Of a DNA stretch of 64,000 nucleotides, positions 1-12,365 are shown in pieces. Source of the stretch: Clostridium acetobutylicum ATCC 824 (lineage in GTDB: Bacteria; Bacillota; Clostridia; Clostridiales; Clostridiaceae); assembly GCF_000008765.1 (NCBI RefSeq), contig NC_003030.1, forward strand, positions 170,001-234,000, read 5' to 3'. Position numbers and translations under genes: made by a program. A model generated the notes under the pieces. That model saw only the letters and a list, made by a program, of their open reading frames with translations, was not told the origin of the DNA and did not search any database. How positions within the stretch are numbered: the first letter of the stretch is position 1; each line of letters starts with the position of its first letter.

Positions 1-138
<138 letters not shown>

Positions 139-307
139 TCGACATGGAAATGTAATTTCCATGAAGGTTCTTTGTTCTCTGTTTAATTTTGAGAGTTTAA
201 TTCTCTCTAATTTGTACTTTGAAAATTGCATAGTAATCAATATAGAGTAATACTCTAAAGCAAGGCAAAGTTAATTCTTTGTTGTTTGAATTTAAATATA
301 TTTACTT

Positions 308-3216
<2,909 letters not shown>

Positions 3217-3289
3217 ATAAAGGTAAATATATTAAGATTACTATGCAATTTTGAAAGTACAAAGTACTTTTGAAAACTAAATAAATTAA

Positions 3290-3406
3290 TCCGGTGACTA
3301 TAGCTTGGTTGTAACACCCGTTCCCATACCGAACACGAAGGTTAAGAACCAAAGCGCCGATGGTACTGCAGGGGCAGCCCTGTGGGAGAGTAGGTCATTG
3401 CCGGGT
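3290..3406 (+). rRNA. 5S rRNA
   Basis: A sequence of about 117 bases with the typical 5S layout: 5' CCGGTGACTATAGC, the loop segment ACACCCGTTCCCATACCGAACACG, and a 3' end GTCATTGCCGGG that pairs with the 5' end. It lies 75 bases after 23S in the same operon and directly before the tRNA. Confidence 0.95.
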
Positions 3407-3411
3407 AATTT

Positions 3412-3487
3412 GGTTTATTAGCTCAGTTGGTAGAGCACATGACTTTTAATCATGGTGTCCGGGGTTCGACTCCCCGATAAGCCACCA
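3412..3487 (+). tRNA. tRNA-Lys(UUU)
   Basis: A 76-base cloverleaf. Acceptor GGTTTAT pairs with ATAAGCC (one G-U pair), D-arm AGCTCAGTTGGTAGAGC, anticodon loop CTTTTAA with anticodon TTT, and T-arm CGGGG-TTCGACT-CCCCG. The CCA end is encoded. It is co-transcribed as the last element of the rRNA operon. Confidence 0.96.
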
Positions 3488-3488
3488 T

Positions 3489-3523
3489 AAACGCTTTGAA
3501 ATTTAATTTTAAAGCGTTTTTTT
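3489..3523 (+). terminator. rRNA operon terminator
   Basis: The inverted repeat AACGCTTT ... AAAGCGTT is followed by seven T residues. It begins immediately after the tRNA CCA end and closes the rRNA operon. Confidence 0.85.
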
Positions 3524-3554
3524 ACATATTTATTTTACGATAGGAGAAGAATAT

Positions 3555-4223
3555 ATGAGCGATAAGATAGTAATATTTGATATGGATGGAGTAATAGTTG
3601 ATACGGAGCCCATATATAGAAAATTAAGTGATAGATTGTATGAGAGTTTAGGAATAAATCTCACAAAGGAAGATCAATATGCACTTGCAGGAAGTGTATC
3701 ACAAGATAAATGGACACTTTTAAAGAAGCAATTCAATCTCAAGTATCCTATTGAAGAGTTAATGAAGATGTCTTCAGGAATTAAATATGATTATTTAGCT
3801 AATGAGGAAAATGAAATACCATTAATTGAAGGTGTTGACAAACTTATTTTAAGCCTAAAGAGTAGAGGAATTATGATGTGTGTTGCATCGTCATCTCGTA
3901 GAAAAAATATAGAAATTATTCTTAAAAGGGTAGGACTTATTAGCTATTTTGAGTATATAGTAAGTGGCAGCGATGTAGAGAAGGGAAAACCACATCCGGA
4001 AATATTCTTAAGAGCAGCATCTATGTTTGATGACAATATCTTAAATTTTACTGTAATTGAAGATACAAATAATGGTGTTAGAGCTGCAAAGAGTGCAAAA
4101 ATGAAATGTGTAGGGTTTAGTAATCCAAATTCGGGAACTCAAAATATTAGCAGTGCGGATATTATTGTAGATAATTTCGGTGATGAAAGCATAAGTAGAA
4201 TTATAAATTTAGTTTTAAAATAG
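3555..4223 (+). CDS. HAD-superfamily phosphatase, beta-phosphoglucomutase-like
   Basis: This 222-residue cytosolic protein has the four HAD motifs: I, DMDGVIVDTEP with nucleophile Asp9 and acid/base Asp11; II, VASSS near residue 112; III, Lys in GKPHPE near 144; IV, VIEDTNNG near 172. The helical cap after motif I (about residues 18-80) places it in subfamily IA with beta-phosphoglucomutases and sugar-phosphate phosphatases; the substrate cannot be read from sequence. ATG 3555 follows a TAGGAGAAG ribosome binding site. The gene is isolated between two terminators, so it is probably monocistronic. It precedes the mannitol operon, but I see no evidence that it belongs to it. Confidence 0.85.
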   Translation: MSDKIVIFDMDGVIVDTEPIYRKLSDRLYESLGINLTKEDQYALAGSVSQDKWTLLKKQFNLKYPIEELMKMSSGIKYDYLANEENEIPLIEGVDKLILSLKSRGIMMCVASSSRRKNIEIILKRVGLISYFEYIVSGSDVEKGKPHPEIFLRAASMFDDNILNFTVIEDTNNGVRAAKSAKMKCVGFSNPNSGTQNISSADIIVDNFGDESISRIINLVLK

Positions 4224-4234
4224 TGATTTTTTAT

Positions 4235-4282
4235 TAACAGAGGTTAGGATTTTAATTAAAATCCTAACCTCTGTTTTGTTTT
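4235..4282 (+). terminator. terminator after HAD gene
   Basis: A perfect inverted repeat, AACAGAGGTTAGGATTTTA with its complement TAAAATCCTAACCTCTGTT, has a very short loop and is followed by TTGTTTT. It separates the HAD gene from the mannitol operon. Confidence 0.85.
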
Positions 4283-4371
4283 CAAGAACTTATTTTTTTC
4301 TTTTTTAAGTTGTAATAAGATGTTGCAATGTGGCCTAAATCCTAGTAATTTTAATAACTTTAAAAGTGTCA

Positions 4372-4434
4372 TTGAAAACGTATACCAAAAATGAACTTGT
4401 CCACGTTGAAAACGATCGCATTTTGTTTTATCAT
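4372..4434 (+). promoter_or_regulatory. mtl operon promoter with two cre-like boxes
   Basis: Two boxes share TTGAAAACG. TTGAAAACGTATACC (4372-4386) fits the Gram-positive cre consensus WTGNAANCGNWNNCW at 14 of 15 positions; TTGAAAACGATCGCA (4406-4420) fits at all 15. The second box contains a candidate -35 (TTGAAA, 4406-4411), 17 bases before a -10-like TATCAT (4429-4434). CcpA bound there should exclude RNA polymerase, which implies glucose repression of mannitol use. Assigning CcpA, rather than MtlR, to the boxes is inference from consensus. Confidence 0.7.
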
Positions 4435-4483
4435 GTTAATTGTAAGGAATAATAATAATATAAAATAATATGGAGGATACGAT

Positions 4484-5929
4484 ATGGAAACTTATAAAGA
4501 TTCTACACAAGTATCAAAATCATCATTAAAGAAAAAGATTCAAGGTTTTGGTGGTTTTTTAAGTGGCATGGTAATGCCCAATATAGGAGCCTTTATAGCT
4601 TGGGGTTTAATAACGGCATTATTTATTAAAACAGGGTGGTTACCCAACGATAATCTTTCCAAACTTGTAGATCCAATGATACATTATATGCTTCCTATGC
4701 TTATAGGATATCAAGGTGGTAAGCTTGTATATGATACAAGAGGTGGTGTAGTAGGAGCAATAGCTACCATGGGTATGATAGTAGGAGCTTCAATACCAAT
4801 GTTCCTTGGAGGAATGATAATAGGTCCTTTAGGCGGATATGTTATAAAGAAGTTCGATAAGGCTATTGAAAATAAAATTCCAACAGGCTTTGAGATGTTA
4901 GTTAATAACTTTTCAGCTGGAATTTTAGGTGCGGCTCTTGCAATAATCTCATATGTTGCAGTTGGTCCTGTAGTTGCAGGAGCATCAACAGGATTAGGTT
5001 CGATAGCATTAGCTATTACAAATCAAGGATTACTTCCACTAATAGCGGTAGTAGTAGAGCCAGCTAAGATATTATTTTTAAACAATGCTATTAACCACGG
5101 TGTATTCTCACCACTTGGAATTGAACAAGTACAACATCTTGGTAAATCAGTATTCTTCTTACTTGAAGCAGATCCAGGTCCGGGACTAGGAATTCTTTTA
5201 GCTTACTCTTTATATGGCAAGGGTTCAGCAAAAAATTCAGCTCCAGGGGCAGTTATAATACATTTTCTTGGCGGAATACATGAAATTTACTTCCCTTATG
5301 TTTTAATGAAACCGTTTTTACTTTTAGCAGTAATAGCTGGTGGAATTTGTGCAGATTTAACGTTTGTTTTATTAAAAGCAGGTTTAGTTGCAGCAGCTTC
5401 ACCAGGAAGTATCATAGCTATACTGGCAATGAGTCCTAAAGGTGGGCAACTTCCAGTATTAGCAGGAGTTGCGGTAGGAGCAATAGTATCTTTCGTAGTA
5501 GCATCAATTATCCTAAAAGGAAGTAAAGAAAAATCAAAAGATAATTTTGAAGAAGCTCAAAACAAGATGAAAGAAATGAAAAAAGAAAGCAAAAATCAAA
5601 CAACTGCTAATAGTGAAAATGTTAAAAATAATGATGAATTAGTAAGTTCTGATATTAAATTAATAGTTTTTGCATGTGATGCAGGTATGGGATCATCAGC
5701 AATGGGAGAATCTATATTAAAGAAAGAACTAAAAAATGCAAATATCGATGGAATAAAAGTTCAACATTATTCAGTAGATAGTATTCCAAAAGAAGCAGAT
5801 GTAGTATTTGTGCAAGAAAATTTAAGCGAAAGAGCAAGAAAAAGTGCTCCAGATGCTAATATAGTAACAATAAAAAATTTCTTAGATCGTTCAACTTATG
5901 AAGGGTTTATGAAAAAAATTAAAAAATAA
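4484..5929 (+). CDS. mtlA: mannitol-specific PTS enzyme IICB
   Basis: Membrane component that imports mannitol and phosphorylates it to mannitol-1-phosphate. The IIC part (about residues 15-345) is strongly hydrophobic and carries the substrate/phosphotransfer motif [12 protein letters not shown] charged Lys/Glu-rich linker (about 347-385) leads to the IIB domain with phospho-acceptor Cys398 in [13 protein letters not shown]. There is no fused IIA domain, so the 481-residue length fits the Bacillus-type layout in which IIA is the separate MtlF encoded two genes downstream. The start has GGAGG at good spacing. It is the first gene of mtlA-mtlR-mtlF-mtlD, preceded by cre-like boxes. Confidence 0.95.
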
Positions 5930-5950
5930 ATAGTAACTAGGTGAGTGAGT

Positions 5951-8005
5951 ATGAATTCTTTAACTCCTAGACAGCAGTATATACTAAGTGAGTTAATAAA
6001 AAAAAAGGTGTCTAATGTAGATGTTCTTCATAAAGAGCTTGCAGTAAGTATAAGAACTATTTTAAGAGAGGTTGCATCTATAAATAAGGTTTTAAAAAAA
6101 GATAAAATAACTATCTATGATTATGAAAATATGAATTTGGTTATATCTGGGGATAGAGATAGTATTAAAAATTTGGAAAATTCAATTAATTATATCCCCA
6201 TTTTATGGCTATGCAATAAAGATCAAAGGCAGATAGCAATTACATGTAAATTGTTATCCGAAGAAGAATATTTAAAAGCATCATATTTTAGCTACAAATT
6301 TAATGTAGTAATGGGAAGCATAAGTCAGGATTTGGATAATATTCAGACATTACTTGTAAACAAGAACCTACATCTTATAAGAAAAAGAACCTATGGAATA
6401 ATGATAGATGGTTCCGAATGGAATAAAAGAAATGCTTTTGTTGAGTTATTTTTCAGATTTAAACCTTTTGAATATTTGTTATCATTCCTTTATGGACATA
6501 AGACAGATGAAACAGTGGAAGCTTTTTTTAAAGATATATTTGATGCAAAAACAATAGATATTGTTAAGGAAATTTTCAAAAAACTTCATTTTGGTAGTAC
6601 TAATGTTAATGATATTAAGTATTTTAGCTTATTTTTACTAACACTTCTTGCTATAAAAAAGACAGAAAGCAAAAAAAATATAAATCTACCGAATAAAGTA
6701 AAGCAGGATATGAAAAGTAGCATTATATATAACACACTAAGATCACTGCAAGAAAAATTGATGGAAAATAATATAATATTACCTGAAGATGAGTTAAGTT
6801 ATTTATGTTTACATTTAAATGATTACAAATACTATAATGATGCCGAAGAAAATAACATTGAGGCAGACATTAATTATACAGAGATAAGCAATGAATTGGT
6901 TACAGGGGTATCAAAAAAAATAGGAATAAATATTACTAAAGATAAAAAATTGGTAGAGGATTTATCTAATCATTTAAAACAAACCTTCCATATGCTTAGT
7001 GTAGGACTTGATATTATAAATCCTCTATTAAATGAAATTAAAGAACACTATTCTCAATTGTTTGCCATAATAAACAATGAGTGTAAACTTATTTTTTCTA
7101 GATATAATATAAAAATATTGGAAGAAGAAATTGGATATATAACAATGCATATAGATGTAGCCATTCAAAGACAACAGATATTCAGTAAAAAGATAAATCT
7201 GCTTATTGTATGTCCTAATGGTATGAGTAGTGGAAACATATTAGGTAATAAGGTTAAATCACTTTTTTCAGATATAGAAAGTATAACTATTAGTTCTATA
7301 CATGATGCTTATGAAAAGATGGTTAATAATGAGTATGATTTAATTTTATCAACAGTGCCAATAAGTTTACAAATAAGCAATGTAATAGTCGTTTCACCTT
7401 TTATGACAAATGAGGACATTGAAGAAGTAAGAAATTTTATCTTTAAAATAAAAATGGAGAAGCAGAATATAGCTATAGATTTTTCAGATAGACTTAAAAT
7501 CGATGCTACAAATATGGAGTATGAAACTATTAGTTCCATATTGAAAAGTTTTGATGTAAGGGAGGTAAAAGTTAATACTTTTGATGAATTGATAGATTAT
7601 ATTGTAACAGACATTTATGATAGTAATTTAAGCAAAAGCAAAGAAGCAATTAAAAAGCTAATACTAAAAAGAGAGGAAAAAGGTAATGTTGTAGTTCCTA
7701 AAAGTGGAATAGCATTACTTCATACTAGAAGTAATGAACTTATGAATCCAGTTATAAGAGTGTATCGTAATAATAAATATTTTTCGATGTCAAGTGAAGG
7801 TTTTTCAACAGAGGACATAAATACTTTTTTAGTGCTTTTAGCTAGAAATGATGAGAGTAACTATGTGTTACAGTTCTTAGGGAAAGTAAGTATTTCATTA
7901 ATGGAAAGAAAAGGATTTGTTCAAATGTTGAGATATAGTAATTCGCAGGATATTAGGAACTGCTTAATAGATATTGCCAATAAGGAGGAAGTTATTTATG
8001 AATAG
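5951..8005 (+). CDS. mtlR: mannitol operon transcriptional activator (BglG/MtlR type)
   Basis: A 684-residue PTS-controlled regulator. Domains in order: N-terminal winged HTH (about 1-85, starting SLTPRQQYILSELI), a linker HTH region, two PRD domains (about 190-420) whose histidines receive PTS phosphates, a IIB-like domain with Cys421 in IVCPNGMSSG, and a C-terminal IIA-like domain with His591 in LLHTRSN. This is the canonical MtlR layout, in which PRD and IIA/IIB phosphorylation report mannitol and glucose status. A GTG at 5945 is in frame, but the AGGTGAG motif at 5939-5945 is correctly spaced only for ATG 5951. The 3' end overlaps mtlF by 8 bases, so translation is probably coupled. Confidence 0.92.
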   Translation: MNSLTPRQQYILSELIKKKVSNVDVLHKELAVSIRTILREVASINKVLKKDKITIYDYENMNLVISGDRDSIKNLENSINYIPILWLCNKDQRQIAITCKLLSEEEYLKASYFSYKFNVVMGSISQDLDNIQTLLVNKNLHLIRKRTYGIMIDGSEWNKRNAFVELFFRFKPFEYLLSFLYGHKTDETVEAFFKDIFDAKTIDIVKEIFKKLHFGSTNVNDIKYFSLFLLTLLAIKKTESKKNINLPNKVKQDMKSSIIYNTLRSLQEKLMENNIILPEDELSYLCLHLNDYKYYNDAEENNIEADINYTEISNELVTGVSKKIGINITKDKKLVEDLSNHLKQTFHMLSVGLDIINPLLNEIKEHYSQLFAIINNECKLIFSRYNIKILEEEIGYITMHIDVAIQRQQIFSKKINLLIVCPNGMSSGNILGNKVKSLFSDIESITISSIHDAYEKMVNNEYDLILSTVPISLQISNVIVVSPFMTNEDIEEVRNFIFKIKMEKQNIAIDFSDRLKIDATNMEYETISSILKSFDVREVKVNTFDELIDYIVTDIYDSNLSKSKEAIKKLILKREEKGNVVVPKSGIALLHTRSNELMNPVIRVYRNNKYFSMSSEGFSTEDINTFLVLLARNDESNYVLQFLGKVSISLMERKGFVQMLRYSNSQDIRNCLIDIANKEEVIYE

Positions 8006-8438
8006 ACAGATTTTATCAGGAGATAACATTTTATTAGAGTTGAAATCAGAATCTAAGGATGCTGCAATAGAAAGAGCTGGAAAACTTTTAGTTTCTAGAG
8101 GTTATGTTAAGGAAAACTATATAAATGGAATGAAAGCCAGAGAAGAAGAAGTTACAACATATATGGGGAATGGTGTCGCTATACCTCATGGTATGAATGA
8201 ATATAAAAAAGATATTATGGATTCGGGTATAGTTATAGCTCAATATCCTGAAGGCGTTGACTTTGGTGAAGGAAATATAGCTTATATAGTTATAGGAATT
8301 GCAGGTAGAGGAGAAGAACATATGCAAATACTATCTCAAATAGCCCTTACGGTTCAATATGAAGAAAATGTTGAAAGACTTAGAAATGCTAAAAATAAAG
8401 AGGAAATTATTAAGATAATAGAGGAAGGTGATGACTAG
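7998..8438 (+). CDS. mtlF: mannitol-specific PTS enzyme IIA
   Basis: A cytosolic 146-residue IIA protein that passes phosphate from HPr to the MtlA IIB domain. The active site is His64 in AIPHGMNEYKKDI, in the usual PTS_EIIA_2 context; the C-terminal half contains the conserved region around AGRGEEHMQILSQIA. The start ATG 7998 is set by AAGGAGGAAG (7982-7990). An upstream in-frame ATG at 7974 lies inside mtlR without a ribosome binding site. The gene overlaps mtlR by 8 bases and ends one base before mtlD. Confidence 0.95.
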   Translation: MNRQILSGDNILLELKSESKDAAIERAGKLLVSRGYVKENYINGMKAREEEVTTYMGNGVAIPHGMNEYKKDIMDSGIVIAQYPEGVDFGEGNIAYIVIGIAGRGEEHMQILSQIALTVQYEENVERLRNAKNKEEIIKIIEEGDD

Positions 8439-8439
8439 A

Positions 8440-9594
8440 ATGAAAGCACTTCATTTTGGAGCAGGAAACATAGGAAGAGGTTTTATAGGTTATTTACTGT
8501 ATAAGTCTAATTACGAAACTACCTTCGTTGATATATTTGATAAAGTAGTGGATGATATCAATAAATATAAAAGATATACAGTAATAACTTTGAGTACATC
8601 TAAGAATAAGGAGAAAGTTGAGAATGTACGAGCAGTCAATTTGAAAGATAGTGTTGCTCTTGAAAAAGAAGTTTTAGAAGCTGATTTAATAACTACATCA
8701 TTAGGATTAAACAATTTAAAAAGTACAGGAGAGCTTTTAAGAGGATTCCTTAAAAAGAGATCAGAAATCAATGACAAGCCACTTGATATAATAGCATGTG
8801 AAAATGCACTATTTGCAAGTGATGTACTAAAAAAAGCTATACTTGATGGTGCAGATGAAGAGTTGAAAAAATACTTGGAAAAAAGTGTTGGATTTCCAAA
8901 TTGTACAGTTGATAGGATTGTGCCAAATGTGGACATAGAAAAAGAATTGCCTATAGATGTAGCAGTAGAAGATTTTTATGAATGGGATATAGAAAAAAAT
9001 AAGGTTAAAATTAATAACAAGATAATTGGTGCAGAATATGTTGAAAAATTAGACCCTTATCTTGAAAGAAAGTTATTCCTTTTAAATGGTGCACATGCTA
9101 CAATTGCATATTTAGGATATCTTAAAGGATATAAATATATACATGAAGCTATAAAAGATAAGGAAATTAATAAGATTATAGTTGGTTTTCATAGCGAAGC
9201 GGTACAAGCTCTTAGTGAAAAGCATAAAATAGATATACAAATCTTAAAGGAATATTCTAATAAACTTCTAAAGAGATTTGAAAATGAATACTTAAAGGAC
9301 GATGTAAGTCGTGTAGGTAGAGATCCGATGAGAAAATTATCGTCTAATGATAGATTGATAACTCCTTTAAAATTATGTTGCGATTTGAAAATAGATTTTA
9401 CTAATATATTATTTGGAGTTGCTTCTGGATATCTATTTAATTATAAAGAGGATGAAAAAGCTCAAGGAATTCAAAACATAATAACTAAAGAGGGAATTAA
9501 AAAAGCTATTTCAAATGTATCTCAAATAAAAGAAGGAGATTATTTGAATAATATGATAGCGTACAAGTATGAGGAGCTAAAAAAGCAAAATTAA
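8440..9594 (+). CDS. mtlD: mannitol-1-phosphate 5-dehydrogenase
   Basis: Oxidises mannitol-1-phosphate to fructose-6-phosphate with NAD+. The N-terminal dinucleotide motif is MKALHFGAGNIGRGFIG. The family signatures follow at ACENALFAS (about 120-128) and NGAHATIAYLGYLKGYK (about 210-226). The 384-residue length is normal. ATG 8440 gives the conserved N terminus and sits one base after the mtlF stop; GTG 8428 and ATG 8431 are in-frame alternatives but too close to the GAGGAAGG site. It is the last gene of the mannitol operon. I see no convincing terminator hairpin between it and the glmS promoter. Confidence 0.95.
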   Translation: MKALHFGAGNIGRGFIGYLLYKSNYETTFVDIFDKVVDDINKYKRYTVITLSTSKNKEKVENVRAVNLKDSVALEKEVLEADLITTSLGLNNLKSTGELLRGFLKKRSEINDKPLDIIACENALFASDVLKKAILDGADEELKKYLEKSVGFPNCTVDRIVPNVDIEKELPIDVAVEDFYEWDIEKNKVKINNKIIGAEYVEKLDPYLERKLFLLNGAHATIAYLGYLKGYKYIHEAIKDKEINKIIVGFHSEAVQALSEKHKIDIQILKEYSNKLLKRFENEYLKDDVSRVGRDPMRKLSSNDRLITPLKLCCDLKIDFTNILFGVASGYLFNYKEDEKAQGIQNIITKEGIKKAISNVSQIKEGDYLNNMIAYKYEELKKQN

Positions 9595-9834
9595 AATTTG
9601 GAATATTCATAATCTTCAAAATATTATTGCTCTAATTGTTTTTTAAGAATTGAATTCGATTTATTTTAGGGGGGGAAATATTTATTAAAATAATTTATAT
9701 AATTTGCTATTTGGTATAATTATGTAAATATATTAAAAATATTTTCCTCATTTTATTAAACTTAATACATATACTTGCATAATATATTTTATGTATAAAA
9801 GTAAAAAAAATCAATAAATGTGTTTTTATAATCA

Positions 9835-9864
9835 TTGACAGGCTAATAAAAGTAATAGTATAAT
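9835..9864 (+). promoter_or_regulatory. glmS promoter
   Basis: TTGACA (9835-9840) and TATAAT (9859-9864) are separated by 18 bases, a near-consensus sigma-A promoter. Transcription would begin near 9871, giving a 5' leader of about 295 bases that contains the glmS ribozyme. Confidence 0.8.
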
Positions 9865-9925
9865 GACAATGTCTTATAGACAAGTAAATTGTAGAGGAGG
9901 AAAGTAGTGTTAAAATTATAGTTAA

Positions 9926-10060
9926 AGCGCCCGAACTTGAGTGATATAGTTCATTTAAGTTGACGAGGATGGGGAGAATCGAATCTTCGGCGGATGCCCC
10001 ACGGTACCGCACTACCGTTAGCGGTTGGTAAAAGCAGAAAGTGATTTCTGTCACAAAGCC
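9926..10060 (+). ncRNA. glmS ribozyme-riboswitch
   Basis: The catalytic core is recognisable: cleavage-site A9926/G9927 in AAGCGCCCGAAC, the P1 hairpin (ACTTGA ... TTAAGT), GACGAGGATGGGGAG, the P2.1 segment ATCGAATCTTCGGCGG, the P3 region CGGTACCGCACTACCG, and a P4-like hairpin CAGAAAGTGATTTCTG. It self-cleaves on binding GlcN-6-P, so glmS mRNA is destroyed when its product is abundant. A further hairpin (CCTAAAA 10092-10098 with TTTTAGG 10118-10124) lies between the ribozyme and the glmS start but lacks a T-run. Confidence 0.93.
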
Positions 10061-10164
10061 AATCTGGTGTTAAAACCTATTTTGTTAAAAGCCTAAAATC
10101 CTTTAAAAAAGAGGTCGTTTTAGGTGTATTAAAGTTAATTTAAAAATAAGAAGGGAAGATTTTT

Positions 10165-11991
10165 ATGTGCGGAATAGTTGGATATAGTGGTAAGAAAGAG
10201 GCATCTTCAATTTTAGTTGAGGGATTAAGTAAACTTGAGTATAGAGGTTACGACTCAGCAGGAGTTGCCATATTAAACGATGGAAAAATTAATGTTTCAA
10301 AATGTAAAGGAAGACTTGTAAATCTTGAAAATAAATTAGAAGAGAATCCTATCGCGGGAAATATTGGAATTGGACATACAAGATGGGCAACACATGGAGA
10401 ACCATCAGATTTAAATGCACATCCTCATAGTAATAAAGATAATACAATAAGCGTTGTTCACAATGGAATAATAGAAAATTACATGCAATTAAGAACATGG
10501 CTTAAATCAAAGGGATATGAATTCAAATCTGAAACTGATACAGAGGTTATACCTAATCTTGTGGACTATTTTTATGAAGGTAACTTATTAGATGCAGTTA
10601 TAAAGGCAATATCTAAGGTAGAAGGAAGCTATGCACTTGGAATAGTTTCATCAAAAGAACCTGATAAGGTAGTAGCAGTAAGAAAAGATAGCCCGCTTAT
10701 AGTTGGTATTAGTGAAGATGGAAACTTCATAGCATCAGATGTTCCAGCTATATTAAATCATACTAGAGATATATATTATATAAAAGATAAAGAGTTCGTA
10801 GTTTTAACTTCTGAAGGAGTAGAATTCTACTCTAATGAGGGAGAAAAAATAGAAAAAGAACTTAATCATATAGAATGGGATGCTAATGCTGCTGAAAAAG
10901 GCGGATATGAGCACTTCATGTTAAAAGAAATATATGAACAACCTAAAGCAATAAGAGATACTATGACTTCTAGAATTATAGCAGGTCAACCAATAAAATT
11001 GGACGATATCAGCATAACAAAGGAGCAAATAGAGAATATTGATAAAATATATATAGTAGCTTGTGGAACGGCTTATCATGCAGGAGTAGTTGGTAAATAC
11101 GTTATAGAAAAATTTGCAAGAATACCTGTTGAGGTTGATATAGCATCTGAATTTAGATACAGAGATCCAATAATTACGAAAAACACTTTGATGATAGTAT
11201 TAAGTCAATCTGGAGAAACTGCTGATACTTTAGCGGCTTTAAGAGAAGCTAAGTCAATAGGAGCAAGAGTTATTGCCGTGACAAATGTAGTTGGAAGCTC
11301 AGTTGCTAGAGCAGCCGATGATATATTATATACTTGGGCAGGACCAGAAATTGCAGTTGCATCTACAAAGGCATATACTACACAGCTTATAACAATGTAT
11401 ATTTTAGGATTGTTCTTTGCACAAAACAAAAACACTTTAACTAATGAAGAGATAGAGAAAATTAAGGCAGATATGCTTACACTTCCAGAAAAGGCAGAAG
11501 AGGTATTAGCAAGCAAGGAGAAAGTTCAAAAATTTGCAGCAAACACTTATATGCATAAAGATATGTTCTACTTAGGTAGAGGAATTGATTATGCAGTAGC
11601 TATGGAAGGTGCATTAAAGCTTAAAGAAATTTCTTATATACACGCTGAGGCTTATGCAGGAGGAGAATTAAAGCATGGTACTATAGCTCTAATCGAGGAA
11701 GGTACTGTTGTAGTAGCTCTTGGAACTCAAAGTGATATATATGATAAAATGGTAAGTAATATTAAGGAAGTAACAACAAGAGGTGCTAAAGTTCTTGGAA
11801 TTGCTGCAGAAGGCAGAAAAGGAATGGAAGAAGTTGTTGATTCAGTAATATATGTACCTGAAGTGAATGATATGCTTTTACCTGTACTTTCAGTAATGCA
11901 ATTACAATTATTAGCATACTATGTTTCAGTGGAAAAAGGCTGTGACGTTGATAAGCCAAGAAATTTAGCAAAATCAGTTACTGTTGAATAA
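10165..11991 (+). CDS. glmS: glutamine--fructose-6-phosphate aminotransferase
   Basis: Cytosolic enzyme making GlcN-6-P from Fru-6-P and glutamine, the first step to UDP-GlcNAc and peptidoglycan. The N-terminal Ntn glutaminase has catalytic Cys2 (MCGIVGYSG) and the GHTRWATHGEPS motif. The isomerase half has two SIS domains (about 290-430 and 460-600), and the protein ends in the conserved DKPRNLAKSVTVE. The 608-residue length is standard. AAGAAGGGAAG precedes ATG 10165. It is controlled by the upstream ribozyme. It is transcribed separately from mtlD although its substrate, fructose-6-phosphate, is the product of the mannitol pathway. Confidence 0.98.
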   Translation: MCGIVGYSGKKEASSILVEGLSKLEYRGYDSAGVAILNDGKINVSKCKGRLVNLENKLEENPIAGNIGIGHTRWATHGEPSDLNAHPHSNKDNTISVVHNGIIENYMQLRTWLKSKGYEFKSETDTEVIPNLVDYFYEGNLLDAVIKAISKVEGSYALGIVSSKEPDKVVAVRKDSPLIVGISEDGNFIASDVPAILNHTRDIYYIKDKEFVVLTSEGVEFYSNEGEKIEKELNHIEWDANAAEKGGYEHFMLKEIYEQPKAIRDTMTSRIIAGQPIKLDDISITKEQIENIDKIYIVACGTAYHAGVVGKYVIEKFARIPVEVDIASEFRYRDPIITKNTLMIVLSQSGETADTLAALREAKSIGARVIAVTNVVGSSVARAADDILYTWAGPEIAVASTKAYTTQLITMYILGLFFAQNKNTLTNEEIEKIKADMLTLPEKAEEVLASKEKVQKFAANTYMHKDMFYLGRGIDYAVAMEGALKLKEISYIHAEAYAGGELKHGTIALIEEGTVVVALGTQSDIYDKMVSNIKEVTTRGAKVLGIAAEGRKGMEEVVDSVIYVPEVNDMLLPVLSVMQLQLLAYYVSVEKGCDVDKPRNLAKSVTVE

Positions 11992-12125
11992 GAGCAACTT
12001 ATATAGAAAAGATATGTAGTTTTATAACAAAGTTGTATCGTTTAGAATAAAGTTTGAATAAAAAATAAAAGGAATATTATACATGATAAGTGTATTATAT
12101 GACAAAATTTAATAAATAATATGGC

Positions 12126-12173
12126 GAAGTCGCATATTCTTGATTTAATGAGAGTATGCGACTTTCTATTTAT
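12126..12173 (+). terminator. terminator downstream of glmS
   Basis: The stem AAGTCGCATA(T)TCT pairs with AGA(G)TATGCGACTT across an AT-rich loop and is followed by TCTATTTATTT. It lies about 135 bases after the glmS stop. The T-run is interrupted, so efficiency is uncertain. Confidence 0.6.
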
Positions 12174-12365
12174 TTGTATAGATAATGCTAGACTTTTGAC
12201 AAAATGCTCTTCCAATATTTGCAAGTAAATGATACTATTATATTATGAGGTTAATTCGGACTTGTAAGATATTGTAGAGTAAGGGATGTTTGTATAGTAT
12301 ATAGATAAATAGTAATTTGTATGGATATTAGAAAGATTAAAAAAGTTAGAATATGGAGGTCTATT

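Noticed and set aside
10092-10124. Hairpin after the glmS ribozyme as a riboswitch-controlled terminator
   Set aside because: The stem is AU-rich and lacks a following T-run; glmS control is by ribozyme cleavage, so a terminator role is not supported.
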